Notes: generated by a model from the letters alone, not told the origin. A stretch of 64,000 nucleotides of DNA from Halocynthiibacter styelae (GCF_016123485.1 NZ_JADCKQ010000007.1:124001-188000); one strand, 5' to 3'; numbered from the stretch's first letter, positions 18,272 to 26,836 are shown. Program-made: numbers and translations.

Positions 18272-18754
18272 TTATGGGCGAACCGACAGGCTGCGGGATG
18301 CACCAAGCACCTGAATGCTACGCACCCCGGACAATTGGGAATCACTCAAAAATGTGGCCACCACAACTTCACGCGATTGCGGTGTTGAGGTCAGGGTTCT
18401 GACACGCGGGGGCAGGGCGCGGAATTCAAAGCTTAACACACCATCACGGGCGATGCCTTCATTTTGCGGCACAAGCGCCGCCTGCGACCATCCCTGTTGC
18501 GCAGGCAGGCCGGTTACACGCAGGATCACACCGCCGGTTGCGCGTTCGGTTTTCACATCTGTAATCTGTGGTATCAGCGCGCGCGGATCTGTGGGCAGCT
18601 CTGCTGTGGTGGCTGCTTCTGCGGCGCGGTTTTTTCCGCCGAACCAGTTAAACGGATTGGCGGAACTCAGGGAACTGGCTGAACCACCGCAGGCGGTCAG
18701 AAACAGACAGGCGCTCAGCGTAACAGAAACGGATTTCACCACAGATTTCGTCAT
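18272..18754 (-). CDS. outer-membrane-type lipoprotein of unknown function
   Basis: A 160-residue protein with a lipoprotein signal peptide and lipobox 'FLTAC' (lipidated cysteine near residue 21), then a Ser/Ala/Asn linker. The mature domain, about 110 residues, contains 'VILRVTGLPAQQGWSQAALV' and 'LSFEFRALPP'. I do not recognise a characterised family. The start at 18754 is fixed by AAAGGGAGAG upstream; the longer frame from 18898 would overlap sufE's start on the other strand. It is convergent with the AsmA-type gene and divergent from sufE. Confidence 0.75.
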   Translation of the reverse strand: MTKSVVKSVSVTLSACLFLTACGGSASSLSSANPFNWFGGKNRAAEAATTAELPTDPRALIPQITDVKTERATGGVILRVTGLPAQQGWSQAALVPQNEGIARDGVLSFEFRALPPRVRTLTSTPQSREVVVATFLSDSQLSGVRSIQVLGASRSLSVRP

Positions 18755-18896
18755 TAAATTCTCTCCCTTTGCGTCAGATCTACCCCAAAGCCAGCGCTTT
18801 GCAAAGCGTCGCGACTGGACCTTTCGCAGCAAAACCCCTAGATCACATTTGTCGGGCATAAGCCCCGTGTTCATATAGCAGCAGGATCTCAGCGAC

Positions 18897-19310
18897 ATGG
18901 CAAGTGAAGCCTTTGAAAATATTGCGGAAGACTTTGACTTTCTGGACGACTGGGAAGATCGCTATCGCTATGTGATTGATCTTGGCAAGAATATGGAAGC
19001 CCTGGATGAGGCGCTTCAGGTGCCTGCCAATAAGGTAGATGGCTGCGCAAGCCAGGTCTGGATTCATCCGATCATTGAGGATGGCATCTTTCAGGCGAAA
19101 GGCGACAGCGATGCAATGATCGTGCGCGGGCTGATCGCGGTGGTTCTGTCGCTGTACAACGGGCTGACGCTTGCGGACGTTCTGGCGACCGATGCGCAGG
19201 GCGAACTTGCGCGCCTTGGTCTCGATGAACATCTGTCGTCCCAGCGTTCAAACGGGGTGCGCGCCATGGTTGATCGCATTCGCGCGGTTGCCAAAGCACA
19301 AAGCGCCTGA
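18897..19310 (+). CDS. sufE: SufE-family sulfur acceptor protein
   Basis: A 137-residue protein matching SufE: 'FDFLDDWEDRYRYVIDLGK' near the N-terminus and the sulfur-accepting cysteine C50 in 'VDGCASQVW'. SufE takes persulfide sulfur from the cysteine desulfurase SufS and passes it to the SufBCD Fe-S scaffold. No suf operon lies in this window, so the gene is detached from its partners here, as is common in this order. An AGGA stretch lies upstream of the ATG. Confidence 0.93.
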   Translation: MASEAFENIAEDFDFLDDWEDRYRYVIDLGKNMEALDEALQVPANKVDGCASQVWIHPIIEDGIFQAKGDSDAMIVRGLIAVVLSLYNGLTLADVLATDAQGELARLGLDEHLSSQRSNGVRAMVDRIRAVAKAQSA

Positions 19311-19317
19311 TCTTCAT

Positions 19318-19370
19318 CTTTCTGAAAATACTCCGGGGGAGTCAGCCTGCTGACGGGGGCAGAGCCCCCA
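19318..19370. repeat. short intergenic repeat with hairpin between convergent genes
   Basis: The block CTTTCTGAAAATACTCCGGG plus GGGAGTC is followed by a GC-rich hairpin GGGGGC-AGA-GCCCCC. The 5' part is the inverted counterpart of the block at 9011-9047. It sits exactly between the convergent sufE and DUF1638 genes and may serve as a shared transcription end. Confidence 0.5.
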
Positions 19371-20024
19371 TTACTGCGGCTTTTTCAGTGTCGCCAGTTC
19401 ATTCTGCAGATCGCCGTAGCCTGTAAAGCGGCGCTCATATGCCAGGCCCAGCCTTGCAGCGGCTGCTTCGGCTTTTGCATCAAGTTCCGGATCTTCTACC
19501 TGGGCCTGATAGATAAGTTTCTCATAATTCCCGAAATACATGTTGATCAGATCCGGATGCCGGTCCAGCCCCATCGGTTTCACGATGAACGCATCAAACT
19601 GACGCACCAGAAAATCAGTCAGATAGAAGGATGTGATTTCATCCTCGGCAAGTGCCGCAAAGCGGTCATTGCCTTCATAGAAAGAATAGCAATGCGGGCC
19701 TTTCAGCATCTGAACGCCCAGCTCTTCACATTTGGCCTGTAGCAGGCCACCGGTGCCGCAATCCGCATAGACCACAAAGATGTCGGCATAATTTTCGCGA
19801 TGTTTCCCAATCGCTTTCTCGATCTCAGGGACGATCTTTTCCGGGAACATATGGTAAATCGCAGGCAGGCAGGTCAGATCCATGTGATCCCAGCCATTCA
19901 GGTCTTTGATCGCAAGAATTTCACGCGCCAGCGCCCCGCAGGCCAACAACAGGATACGTCCGGGTTTCCCTGGTGTTGTGCCCTCAAGGCCTTTTTCTGT
20001 CAGCGTATTGTCATCAGGCAGCAT
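19371..20024 (-). CDS. DUF1638 domain protein associated with corrinoid methyltransferases
   Basis: A 217-residue soluble protein. It contains 'ILLLACGALAREILAIKDLN', 'LPAIYHMFPEKIVPEI' and 'VVYADCGTGGLL', the pattern of DUF1638. It is three-layer and nucleotide/cofactor-fold-like by eye, with conserved cysteines in 'LLACG', 'DCGTGG' and 'GPHCYSFYEG'. DUF1638 genes usually accompany corrinoid-protein methyltransferase genes, as here: the corrinoid protein gene lies directly upstream on the same strand, separated by a terminator. The function is unproven; a role in cofactor handling or activation is an inference from context. Confidence 0.8.
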   Translation of the reverse strand: MLPDDNTLTEKGLEGTTPGKPGRILLLACGALAREILAIKDLNGWDHMDLTCLPAIYHMFPEKIVPEIEKAIGKHRENYADIFVVYADCGTGGLLQAKCEELGVQMLKGPHCYSFYEGNDRFAALAEDEITSFYLTDFLVRQFDAFIVKPMGLDRHPDLINMYFGNYEKLIYQAQVEDPELDAKAEAAAARLGLAYERRFTGYGDLQNELATLKKPQ

Positions 20025-20070
20025 CTGGCGATCTCCACGTTCTTTTTAGCTTGCCACAATGGCTGGCAAA

Positions 20071-20096
20071 GAAAAACCCCGGCACAAGGGCCGGGG
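20071..20096 (-). terminator. rho-independent terminator after the corrinoid protein gene
   Basis: Minus-strand stem CCCCGG/CCGGGG (20096-20091 with 20082-20077) and an 8-base loop, then TTTTTC. It separates the corrinoid gene from the DUF1638 gene, so the latter may rely on read-through or its own promoter. Confidence 0.75.
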
Positions 20097-20140
20097 CAAA
20101 GTCTTCCGGGCATACTGCCCGGAGGAGAGATTACTTAGCC

Positions 20141-20839
20141 TCAACCAGCAACCTGGTTGTGCTTACGGGCCATGAATTCTTTTGCGGTGTCAACAGCAAC
20201 AGCTGCGTCACGGCAATAAGCGTCAGCACCGATGGCTTTGCCGAATTCCTCATTGAGTGGCGCGCCACCCACGAGGATGGTGTAATCATCACGCACACCT
20301 TTTTCGATCATCGCGTCAATCACAACCTTCATGTAAGGCATTGTGGTTGTCAGCAGGGCGGACATGCCCAGGATGTCAACATCACCGGCGTCCAGTGCTT
20401 CCATGTAAGCATCAACAGCGTTGTTGATGCCGATGTCACGCACTTCAAAGCCAGCGCCTTCCATCATCATACCAACAAGGTTTTTGCCGATATCGTGGAT
20501 GTCGCCTTTCACAGTGCCGATCACCATGGTGCCCATACGTGGCGCGCCGGTTTCAGCCAGCAGAGGCTTCAGGATTGCCATGCCGCCCTTCATCGCGTTC
20601 GCCGCGAGAAGTACTTCAGGTACAAAGAGAATACCGTCGCGGAAGTCTTTCCCAACGATGGTCATGCCGCCAACAAGTGCGTTGGTCAGAACCTCGTATG
20701 GCTGCCAGCCGCGGCCAAGCAGGATGTTCACACCTTCTTCGATCTCTTCTTTCAGACCGTCGTAAAGGTCGTCATGCATCTGCAAGACAAGTTCGTCATC
20801 GGGCAGTTCAGAGAGGATGATATCTTCTTCGTCAGACAT
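20141..20839 (-). CDS. cobalamin-binding corrinoid protein of a split methionine-synthase-type system
   Basis: A 232-residue protein. The N-terminal helical cap domain (about 15-95) is followed by a Rossmann-like B12 domain with the base-off motif GDIHDIG (112-118), where H115 is the cobalt ligand, and a C-terminal 'ILVGGAPLNEEFGKAIGADA' segment. It matches MtbC/MttC-type corrinoid carriers. In Rhodobacterales the methionine synthase MetH is split: a Bmt-like homocysteine/zinc protein, a corrinoid protein and a pterin-binding methyltransferase are separate. I recall fitness data for Phaeobacter inhibens supporting this. The Bmt-like gene is nearby at 22163; the pterin and RamA-like parts are not in this window. 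Confidence 0.88.
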   Translation of the reverse strand: MSDEEDIILSELPDDELVLQMHDDLYDGLKEEIEEGVNILLGRGWQPYEVLTNALVGGMTIVGKDFRDGILFVPEVLLAANAMKGGMAILKPLLAETGAPRMGTMVIGTVKGDIHDIGKNLVGMMMEGAGFEVRDIGINNAVDAYMEALDAGDVDILGMSALLTTTMPYMKVVIDAMIEKGVRDDYTILVGGAPLNEEFGKAIGADAYCRDAAVAVDTAKEFMARKHNQVAG

Positions 20840-20985
20840 GTGTATTTCCTGGCGTTAAGCGGGGAGCCCCCGGAGTTTCTTAATTCCTTAATCTGCGATT
20901 TATCGCCGCGCAACCTGCCGGTTTCCGACACGAAGATGAATGAGAACGACGGTTATGAACTTTCTGTGGTAATTTTCATGCTGAT

Positions 20986-21000
20986 GTTCTATTTTTGTTC
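20986..21000 (+). promoter_or_regulatory. LexA (SOS) box, GTTC-N7-GTTC
   Basis: GTTC at 20986-20989 and GTTC at 20997-21000 are separated by exactly 7 bases (TATTTTT). This is the established direct-repeat LexA operator of alphaproteobacteria. It lies 17 bases upstream of the preferred start codon of the radical SAM gene. Confidence 0.75.
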
Positions 21001-21017
21001 TCATGATTGAAGATTCC

Positions 21018-22103
21018 ATGACATCGGGCGAAGCGCCCCCACGCAGCCTTGCAAAAGGCCGCGCGGCCCTGACAAATGAAACCCCGCGCTATGAAGCTTT
21101 TGCGCGGGAAAACACATGCGATGACTGGCCGGGGGACGGGGAAGAGCCCCCGGTTCTGCGCACTGAGGTGCGCGAGGAACAGGTGCGGTCTGCCATAAAC
21201 CGGGTGAAATCGCCGGATCTGCCCTTTGACCGTTCGCTCAACCCGTATCGGGGGTGCGAACATGGCTGTATCTATTGTTTCGCAAGGCCAACCCATGCCT
21301 ATCTGAACCTGTCCCCGGGGCTTGATTTTGAAACAAAGCTGATCGCGCGGCCCAATATCGCCGAGGTTCTGGAACAGGAACTGCGGGCGCGGCGTTATAA
21401 GGTGGCGCCTCTGGCGATCGGATCAAACACCGATCCGTATCAACCGATTGAAAAAGAATATGAAACCATGCGTGATATTCTGCAGGTGCTGGCGCGCTTC
21501 AACCATCCGGTGGCGATTGTGACCAAGGGCAGCCTGATTGAACGCGATATTGATATTCTTGCCCCTATGGCAGAACGGGGGCTTGTGCGGGTTGGCGTTT
21601 CAGTCACCTCTATGGATGCGAAATTATCCCGCCTGCTGGAACCGCGTGTGCCTGCGCCCGCGCGACGCCTGAAAGTGATTGAAAACCTGACAGACGCCGG
21701 CATTCCCGTGCGTGCCATGGTCTCCCCGATGATCCCGGGGCTGAATGATCATGAAATGGAAGCTATCCTGCGCGCCTGTCGGTCCGCCGGGGCAACGGCG
21801 GCCAGTTGGATCATGCTGCGTCTGCCGCAGGAAGTGTCACCGCTGTTTAAATCCTGGCTTGAGGAACATTACCCGGCAAAGATCGAAAAAGTGATGGGCA
21901 AGCTGCGCGATATGCACGGCGGCAAAGAATACAGTTCTTCCTGGCACCAGCGTATGCGGGGCGAGGGGCCATATGCGGCTTTGCTTGGCGCACGGTTCCG
22001 CCAGGCCTGTGCCCGGCTGGGACTGAACGAAGACGCCCCGGATCTGCGATGTGATCTTTTTGAGGTGCCGCTGGAAAACGGGCGTCAGATGGCACTGTTC
22101 TGA
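21018..22103 (+). CDS. PA0069-type radical SAM protein (SplB-like)
   Basis: A 361-residue radical SAM enzyme. The 4Fe-4S site 'CEHGCIYCFAR' supplies C80, C84 and C87, and later segments ('GSNTDPYQPIEKEYETMRDI', 'TKGSLIERDIDIL', 'MIPGLNDHEME') match the PA0069/spore-photoproduct-lyase-like family. These enzymes split SAM to a 5'-deoxyadenosyl radical; the substrate of this branch is not established. An ATG at 21003 lies only 2 bases after the SOS box, so the ATG at 21018 is favoured. The SOS box suggests LexA control and a DNA-repair role (inference). It is divergent from the corrinoid gene. Confidence 0.85.
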   Translation: MTSGEAPPRSLAKGRAALTNETPRYEAFARENTCDDWPGDGEEPPVLRTEVREEQVRSAINRVKSPDLPFDRSLNPYRGCEHGCIYCFARPTHAYLNLSPGLDFETKLIARPNIAEVLEQELRARRYKVAPLAIGSNTDPYQPIEKEYETMRDILQVLARFNHPVAIVTKGSLIERDIDILAPMAERGLVRVGVSVTSMDAKLSRLLEPRVPAPARRLKVIENLTDAGIPVRAMVSPMIPGLNDHEMEAILRACRSAGATAASWIMLRLPQEVSPLFKSWLEEHYPAKIEKVMGKLRDMHGGKEYSSSWHQRMRGEGPYAALLGARFRQACARLGLNEDAPDLRCDLFEVPLENGRQMALF

Positions 22104-22128
22104 GAAAAAGAAGTTCTGAGAAAAAGAA
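22097..22128 (+). repeat. perfect 16-bp tandem duplication across a stop codon
   Basis: GTTCTGAGAAAAAGAA occurs twice in direct tandem at 22097-22112 and 22113-22128. The first copy contains the TGA stop of the radical SAM gene, and the second contains the same TGA context out of use. Confidence 0.85.
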
Positions 22129-22150
22129 ACCCGCCGGAATGCGGCGGGTT
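22128..22150. terminator. shared terminator between convergent genes
   Basis: AACCCGCCG (22128-22136) pairs with CGGCGGGTT (22142-22150) around a 5-base loop, between the radical SAM stop and the Bmt stop. Plus-strand T content downstream is moderate (CTGTGTCTTTT); on the minus strand TTCTTTTTC follows. Confidence 0.65.
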
Positions 22151-22162
22151 CTGTGTCTTTTA

Positions 22163-23185
22163 TCAGCCCCGGCGGCGGGTGCGTCGCGGGGTAGGTGCCG
22201 CATCATCCGTGCCATCTGAGCCGGATGAAAACCCACCAAGCTTTTCAGCAATCGTATCCAGCGACGGGCGCCCGCCTGCAGGGCGTGTTTCAAGTGCTTC
22301 GCGCATGGCACGCAGATGTTCCGGCATGGTACCGCAGCAACCGCCAATGATCTTCGCGCCACAATCCCGTGCCAGCACCGCGTAATCGGCCATCAGTTCA
22401 GGGGTGCCGTCATAGTGAATATGACCATCCACATATTTCGGGATGCCCGCATTGCCCTTGGAAATGATTGGCGTGTTCGATCCCTGGGCGCTGAAGCCCA
22501 GCACAGTGCGCAGAAGGTCTGAGGCCCCGACACCACAGTTGGCGCCAAAGGCCAGAGGTGCAGGGGAAAGCTTGCCCACAAGATCCGTAAGATCTGTGCT
22601 GGTCACACCCATCATGGTGCGGCCGGCGGTGTCAAAGCTCATGGTGCCACACCATGGCATGCCCGCGTTTTCAAAGGCTTCGGCGGCGGCTTTGAATTCT
22701 TCCGGGGCTGAAATGGTTTCAACCCAAAGCACATCAACACCGCCCGCTTTCAAAGCTTCGGCCTGCTCCTGGAACATCTCAACCGCGCCCGCATAGGTCA
22801 GCGTGCCCATGGGTTCCATGATCTCACCCGTCGGGCCAACAGAGCCGGCAACAATGATATCGCGATCAGACTTATCCGCAACTTCGCGGCCAAGTTCGGC
22901 AGCAGCGCGGTTCAGTTCACCGACGCGACCCTGGGCATCATGCAGTTTCAGACGCGAGGCATTGCCGCCAAAGCTGTTGGTCAGAAACAGATCACTGCCC
23001 GCATCGACAGCATTTTGGTAAAGGGCGCGGATTTTATCCTGTTCATCCACATTCCACAGCTCTGGCGCATCGCCGGATGACAGGCCCATGTTGAACAGGT
23101 TTGTGCCCGTCGCCCCGTCTGCGAGAATCCAGTCGCGGGTGTCCAGCATGGTTTGCAGGGGATTAACTTTGGAAGCGGTGCTCAT
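22163..23185 (-). CDS. bmt: Bmt-like homocysteine S-methyltransferase (split MetH component)
   Basis: A 340-residue TIM-barrel homocysteine methyltransferase. It has 'ILADGATGTNLFNMGLSSGD' at the N-terminus and the zinc cysteines in 'FGANCGVGASDL' and 'IIGGCCGTMPEHL'. It transfers a methyl group to homocysteine to make methionine. Whether the donor is betaine or the nearby corrinoid protein cannot be read from sequence. The corrinoid gene 2 kb away favours the split methionine synthase role. The start at 23185 follows CCAGGA; the longer frame to 23326 would approach the MprF stop. The Ser/Arg-rich C-terminal tail (TPRRTRRRG) is unusual and probably disordered. Confidence 0.88.
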   Translation of the reverse strand: MSTASKVNPLQTMLDTRDWILADGATGTNLFNMGLSSGDAPELWNVDEQDKIRALYQNAVDAGSDLFLTNSFGGNASRLKLHDAQGRVGELNRAAAELGREVADKSDRDIIVAGSVGPTGEIMEPMGTLTYAGAVEMFQEQAEALKAGGVDVLWVETISAPEEFKAAAEAFENAGMPWCGTMSFDTAGRTMMGVTSTDLTDLVGKLSPAPLAFGANCGVGASDLLRTVLGFSAQGSNTPIISKGNAGIPKYVDGHIHYDGTPELMADYAVLARDCGAKIIGGCCGTMPEHLRAMREALETRPAGGRPSLDTIAEKLGGFSSGSDGTDDAAPTPRRTRRRG

Positions 23186-23332
23186 ATTCCTGGCCTTTAT
23201 CTTGCTTCTGGGCTGCGCCGCGCAGCGAAAGATGCTGGTTTGTCCCGGGCTATTCCCACCAGCATCCAAAGCACATGCCAGAAATGCCTTGGCAAAGCAA
23301 ACGCCGGCAGGGGACGCAGATAGCAAAAAGAT

Positions 23333-25342
23333 TCATAATGATTGTGAATTTCGTTCAGAACGGCAGTGTGGAGTTCTGAACCGTCGCGCGAACATTCGGT
23401 TTGCCGGGGTTTCATGCAGTGCAGGCGGGTGACATATAGCGCGGGCGATATCAATGGCAGAGACACACAGGGAAATCCAGCCCGGGCAGGCGATATACAG
23501 TGGGCTTACCTGCGGTGCGAAACCCAGTTTGAAACGTCTCAGCCCCTCTTGTTTTTTGTGCACAGCACGACTGAATAACCGCGGATATGCAGGCGAAGGC
23601 ATGGCTGCGAGGCTCAGCCGGGGAATGCCCTGTGCGCGTGCCATATCAAGGGCTGCTGTGATCAGTGCCTGCATTGTACCATCCGGTGTGTTTTCGCCCT
23701 GACGCATCAGATCCAGCGCCCATTCCTTCGGGTTCTGGTGAAAACTGACAAAGGCAATGATCCTGCTGTTTCGCCGGGCGACAAACACCTTTTGCCGGGT
23801 CAGATATTGTGGGCAGTACCGCCCCATGGAAAACCCGCGTTCGCCCCGGTTTGCCCTGGCCCAGTTTGCTGAGATTTCGGTCATCCGGGCCTGATCCTCT
23901 GCGGTTAGCCAGGGGGCGTAACTGATTTCAGTGTCTGACTTTTCCACCTTGCGGATTTTGCGCCGCAATCCGCGTCGCGCCGGTGTATTTAAGGTCCAGT
24001 TTGCAGGGCTGATCCAGGCTTCTTCGGCAATACGCAGGATCTTCCAGCCTTTGCGGCGTGCCACTGCGGCAAGCCTGGCGGGGCACTTATAAAGACAGGG
24101 CAGCTTCCCCCGGGTCTGGGCGGTGCGGGTCAAAACCTGAAGGGCGGCTGTGTCCGAAGGCGCGTCAAGGGGTGCGCGCAGGGCGACAAGGGCCTGGCCT
24201 GTGTCCCCGGTCAGCCAGGATACCGAAGCCCCGACAGCTGTGCTGGTCTTTAGCTGTCCCTGCCAGGCAAGCCCTGCTTCTGCAAAAGGGGCACGGGCCT
24301 GAAGCAGGGGCGAAGGCGGATGATCTGTCAATACAGTTGGCAGTGGCTGATGTGGTGACACGGGCAGGTTTTTTTGCCCGAAGGCAAGCGCCGTCACACC
24401 CAACAGGGCGGGAATAAGATAATAGACCAGCCGCCAGGCGAGAATACCCGCCAGAAGTTCCGCCTGAGGGGCGAGGGGCAGAAGCGCAAAAATCGCAACC
24501 TCAAACGCACCGACACCCGCCGGGGATCCGCAGATCAGCCCCAGGCCAAAGGCCAGCAGAAAGACGGGGATCAGCATCTGAAGGCCGGGATTTGCCGCAT
24601 CAGGCAGAAGCACCCAAAGCGCGCCACAGGCAGTGAACGTGTCAAGCGCGGTCAGGGTAACAACTGAAAACAGAGTTTTAAGCGATGGAAATGCGGGCAG
24701 GGGAAGCCTGCGCGGCTGCAGCAAAGAGAAAAGGACTGACAGTAAAGCTGTCAAAAGGCCCAAAGGAATGAGCCATTCTGTGAAGGCCGGCAGGTTTGCC
24801 AGGGCTGTGCTGTCTGGGGTCCCACTGATCATCAGAACAACGGCCACAGTCACAAGCCAGCCGTTGAGGAAGGTCACCGCAACAATCGCGGTCATGCGTC
24901 CGGCCTGATACAGGGAAATTTCCGGCAGCATGCGCCAGCGTGACAGCGTGCCGGTAAACAGTCCAAACCCCGTGGTCTGGCTGATGGCAATCGCGGTGAT
25001 CCCGGCTTTCAGGGCGCGTTCCGGCTGTACATTTGTTTTCAGTATCCGGTGCACCAACACATCATAACGCCCGACGGCAAGGAAACTGAGGGCGGTGAAA
25101 AACAGGGCAAGCCCCCATTGCAGGGCGCTGACCTGCCGGGCGCTGGCCATCACAGCGGATAAATCCAGGCCTTCCAGTTGCTGCATCAACAGGATCAGAA
25201 AAGCCCCGGCCAGAACCAGCGGCAATCCGTTGCGGATCACCTGACGCAATCTGATACGCGGGGGCAGAGGACGCGCCCGTAAAACCTGTATTCTATTGTG
25301 TTTCTGTATTGCGTCTTTCGACCCACCTGGTGCGAAATCCAT
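23333..25342 (-). CDS. mprF: MprF-like phosphatidylglycerol lysyltransferase/flippase
   Basis: A 669-residue protein. The N-terminal half (to about residue 330) holds a multi-helix flippase-like domain with 'ISQTTGFGLFTGTLSRWRML' and 'ICGSPAGVGAFEVAI'. The C-terminal half is a GNAT-like DUF2156 aminoacyltransferase domain ('GERGFSMGRYCPQYL', 'KVFVARRNSRIIAFVSFHQN'). MprF adds lysine or alanine to phosphatidylglycerol and flips it outward, lowering membrane charge. The start is decided by GGAGG: the ATG at 25342 has 7-base spacing, whereas the GTG at 25348 abuts the box. It is downstream of DUF1476 but separated from it by a terminator. Confidence 0.87.
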   Translation of the reverse strand: MDFAPGGSKDAIQKHNRIQVLRARPLPPRIRLRQVIRNGLPLVLAGAFLILLMQQLEGLDLSAVMASARQVSALQWGLALFFTALSFLAVGRYDVLVHRILKTNVQPERALKAGITAIAISQTTGFGLFTGTLSRWRMLPEISLYQAGRMTAIVAVTFLNGWLVTVAVVLMISGTPDSTALANLPAFTEWLIPLGLLTALLSVLFSLLQPRRLPLPAFPSLKTLFSVVTLTALDTFTACGALWVLLPDAANPGLQMLIPVFLLAFGLGLICGSPAGVGAFEVAIFALLPLAPQAELLAGILAWRLVYYLIPALLGVTALAFGQKNLPVSPHQPLPTVLTDHPPSPLLQARAPFAEAGLAWQGQLKTSTAVGASVSWLTGDTGQALVALRAPLDAPSDTAALQVLTRTAQTRGKLPCLYKCPARLAAVARRKGWKILRIAEEAWISPANWTLNTPARRGLRRKIRKVEKSDTEISYAPWLTAEDQARMTEISANWARANRGERGFSMGRYCPQYLTRQKVFVARRNSRIIAFVSFHQNPKEWALDLMRQGENTPDGTMQALITAALDMARAQGIPRLSLAAMPSPAYPRLFSRAVHKKQEGLRRFKLGFAPQVSPLYIACPGWISLCVSAIDIARAICHPPALHETPANRMFARRFRTPHCRSERNSQSL

Positions 25343-25454
25343 GCACACCCCTCCGATAATTCACCCGGAAAGCACTATGCAGGCGCGTGCTAAGCGAAGT
25401 CTTAACAGATAAAATGTGAAGGGAATTTTTATGAGGTGACAAATATGAGGCGAC

Positions 25455-25483
25455 AAAAAAAACGCGCCCGGTCAGGCGCGTTT
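25455..25483 (-). terminator. rho-independent terminator after the DUF1476 gene
   Basis: Minus-strand stem AAACGCGCC/GGCGCGTTT (25483-25475 with 25468-25460) with a 6-base loop, continuing into an 8-base T tract. Confidence 0.85.
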
Positions 25484-25510
25484 CAGAGTGTTCAGTACTG
25501 ATCCTGTGGA

Positions 25511-25825
25511 TCAGGCTTCGTTCATGATCTGATCTTTGGCGACAGCCATCATCTCTGCCATCTTCGCGCGGATCGCGTCTTCAGACGCTTTGTCGCCCAG
25601 ATCACCGGCCAGCTTGCGCACAACATCGTCGTGGCCTGCTTCTTCAAAGTCGGATTTCACGACTTCTACGGCGTAAGCAGCAGCTTCATCACCGGATTTG
25701 CCAAGCAGTTCTGCGGCCCAGAGACCGGTCAGCTTGTTGCGGCGGGCTTCTGCTTTGAACTGCATTTCCGCATCATGGGCGAATTTTGCTTCAAAGGCGG
25801 CTTCGCGATCGTCAAAGGTGCTCAT
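25511..25825 (-). CDS. DUF1476 protein, ATP synthase zeta-type inhibitor
   Basis: A 104-residue all-helical protein beginning 'MSTFDDREAAFEAKFAHDAE', the conserved start of DUF1476. In Paracoccus denitrificans this family is the zeta subunit, which inhibits the rotary F1Fo ATP synthase through its N-terminal helix. The length matches. AAGGAGAG lies 7 bases before the ATG. It is transcribed alone, divergently from purC, and is a marker of alphaproteobacteria. Confidence 0.9.
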   Translation of the reverse strand: MSTFDDREAAFEAKFAHDAEMQFKAEARRNKLTGLWAAELLGKSGDEAAAYAVEVVKSDFEEAGHDDVVRKLAGDLGDKASEDAIRAKMAEMMAVAKDQIMNEA

Positions 25826-26063
25826 TTTCGGCTCTCCTTCAGAAATGAAAATAATCTGTTGTTAACACTCATATGCCCCCCTTTGGGTGTTGTATCAAGG
25901 GGAAGTCTCGCGTGTGGGCTGTGAAAAATACGTGTATCGGGGAAACACGGCTGCCTCTTGTCTTGCTCTGACGCCATACCTGGCTTATAGGGCGTCCAAA
26001 GCCGCGCGGACCCGGCCCGGGTTCCGGCAGTGCGCAACCGGTTGCTGGCATCAGGGAGGTCCC

Positions 26064-26825
26064 ATGGCCAAAGGTAAAAAGCTCTACGAAGGCAAAGCAA
26101 AGGTTCTGTATGAAGGCCCTGAACCGGATACGCTGATCCAGTATTTTAAGGATGATGCGACGGCGTTTAATGCTGAGAAGAAAGACACCATCGATGGCAA
26201 AGGCGCGCTGAACAACCGCCTGTCTGAATTCTTTATGAATGGTCTGACCCAGATCGGCGTGCCGAACCACTTCATCAAACGCCTGAACATGCGCGAACAG
26301 CTGATCCGCAGCTGTGAAATCGTGCCGCTGGAAGTGATCGTGCGCAACTATGCCGCAGGGTCCATGTCCAAACGTCTGGGCATTGAAGAAGGCACACAGC
26401 TGCCGCGCCCGATTGTGGAATTCTCGTATAAAGATGACAGCCTTGGCGACCCATTGGTGCCAGAGGAATATATCATCGCCTTCAACTGGGCGTCTCAGCA
26501 GGATCTGGATGACATCCTGGCGCTGGCCTTGCGGGTGAATGATTACCTGTCCGGCGTGATGTATGGCGTTGGCATCAAGCTGATTGATTTCAAAATCGAG
26601 ATCGGCCGCGTCTGGGAAGGTGATTTCATGCGCCTTATCGTTGCGGATGAAATCAGCCCTGACAGCTGCCGTCTCTGGGATATTGAGACCGGCCAGAAAC
26701 TGGATAAAGACGTCTTCCGCCGTGATCTTGGCAATTTGACAGACGCTTACACCGAAGTTGCCCGCCGTCTTGGCGTGCTGCCTGCAAATGTGGCCCCGGC
26801 CACCAAACCGACAATCGTTCACTGA
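26064..26825 (+). CDS. purC: phosphoribosylaminoimidazole-succinocarboxamide synthase
   Basis: A 253-residue SAICAR synthetase that joins aspartate to CAIR in de novo purine synthesis. '[14 protein letters not shown]' forms the ATP-binding start, '[17 protein letters not shown]' the central motif, and '[10 protein letters not shown]' a C-terminal motif. The start is set by AGGGAGG 6 bases upstream of 26064. A weak promoter candidate (TTGCTC, 17 bases, TATAGG) lies at 25963-25991. It is followed 11 bases later by purS. Confidence 0.95.
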   Translation: MAKGKKLYEGKAKVLYEGPEPDTLIQYFKDDATAFNAEKKDTIDGKGALNNRLSEFFMNGLTQIGVPNHFIKRLNMREQLIRSCEIVPLEVIVRNYAAGSMSKRLGIEEGTQLPRPIVEFSYKDDSLGDPLVPEEYIIAFNWASQQDLDDILALALRVNDYLSGVMYGVGIKLIDFKIEIGRVWEGDFMRLIVADEISPDSCRLWDIETGQKLDKDVFRRDLGNLTDAYTEVARRLGVLPANVAPATKPTIVH

Positions 26826-26836
26826 AAGGCCCTGCC

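Noticed and set aside
20840-20985. A cobalamin or SAM riboswitch upstream of the corrinoid protein gene
   Set aside because: The 163-bp divergent spacer shows no B12-box-like sequence or multi-stem layout that I can recognise, and is short for a cobalamin riboswitch plus promoter.
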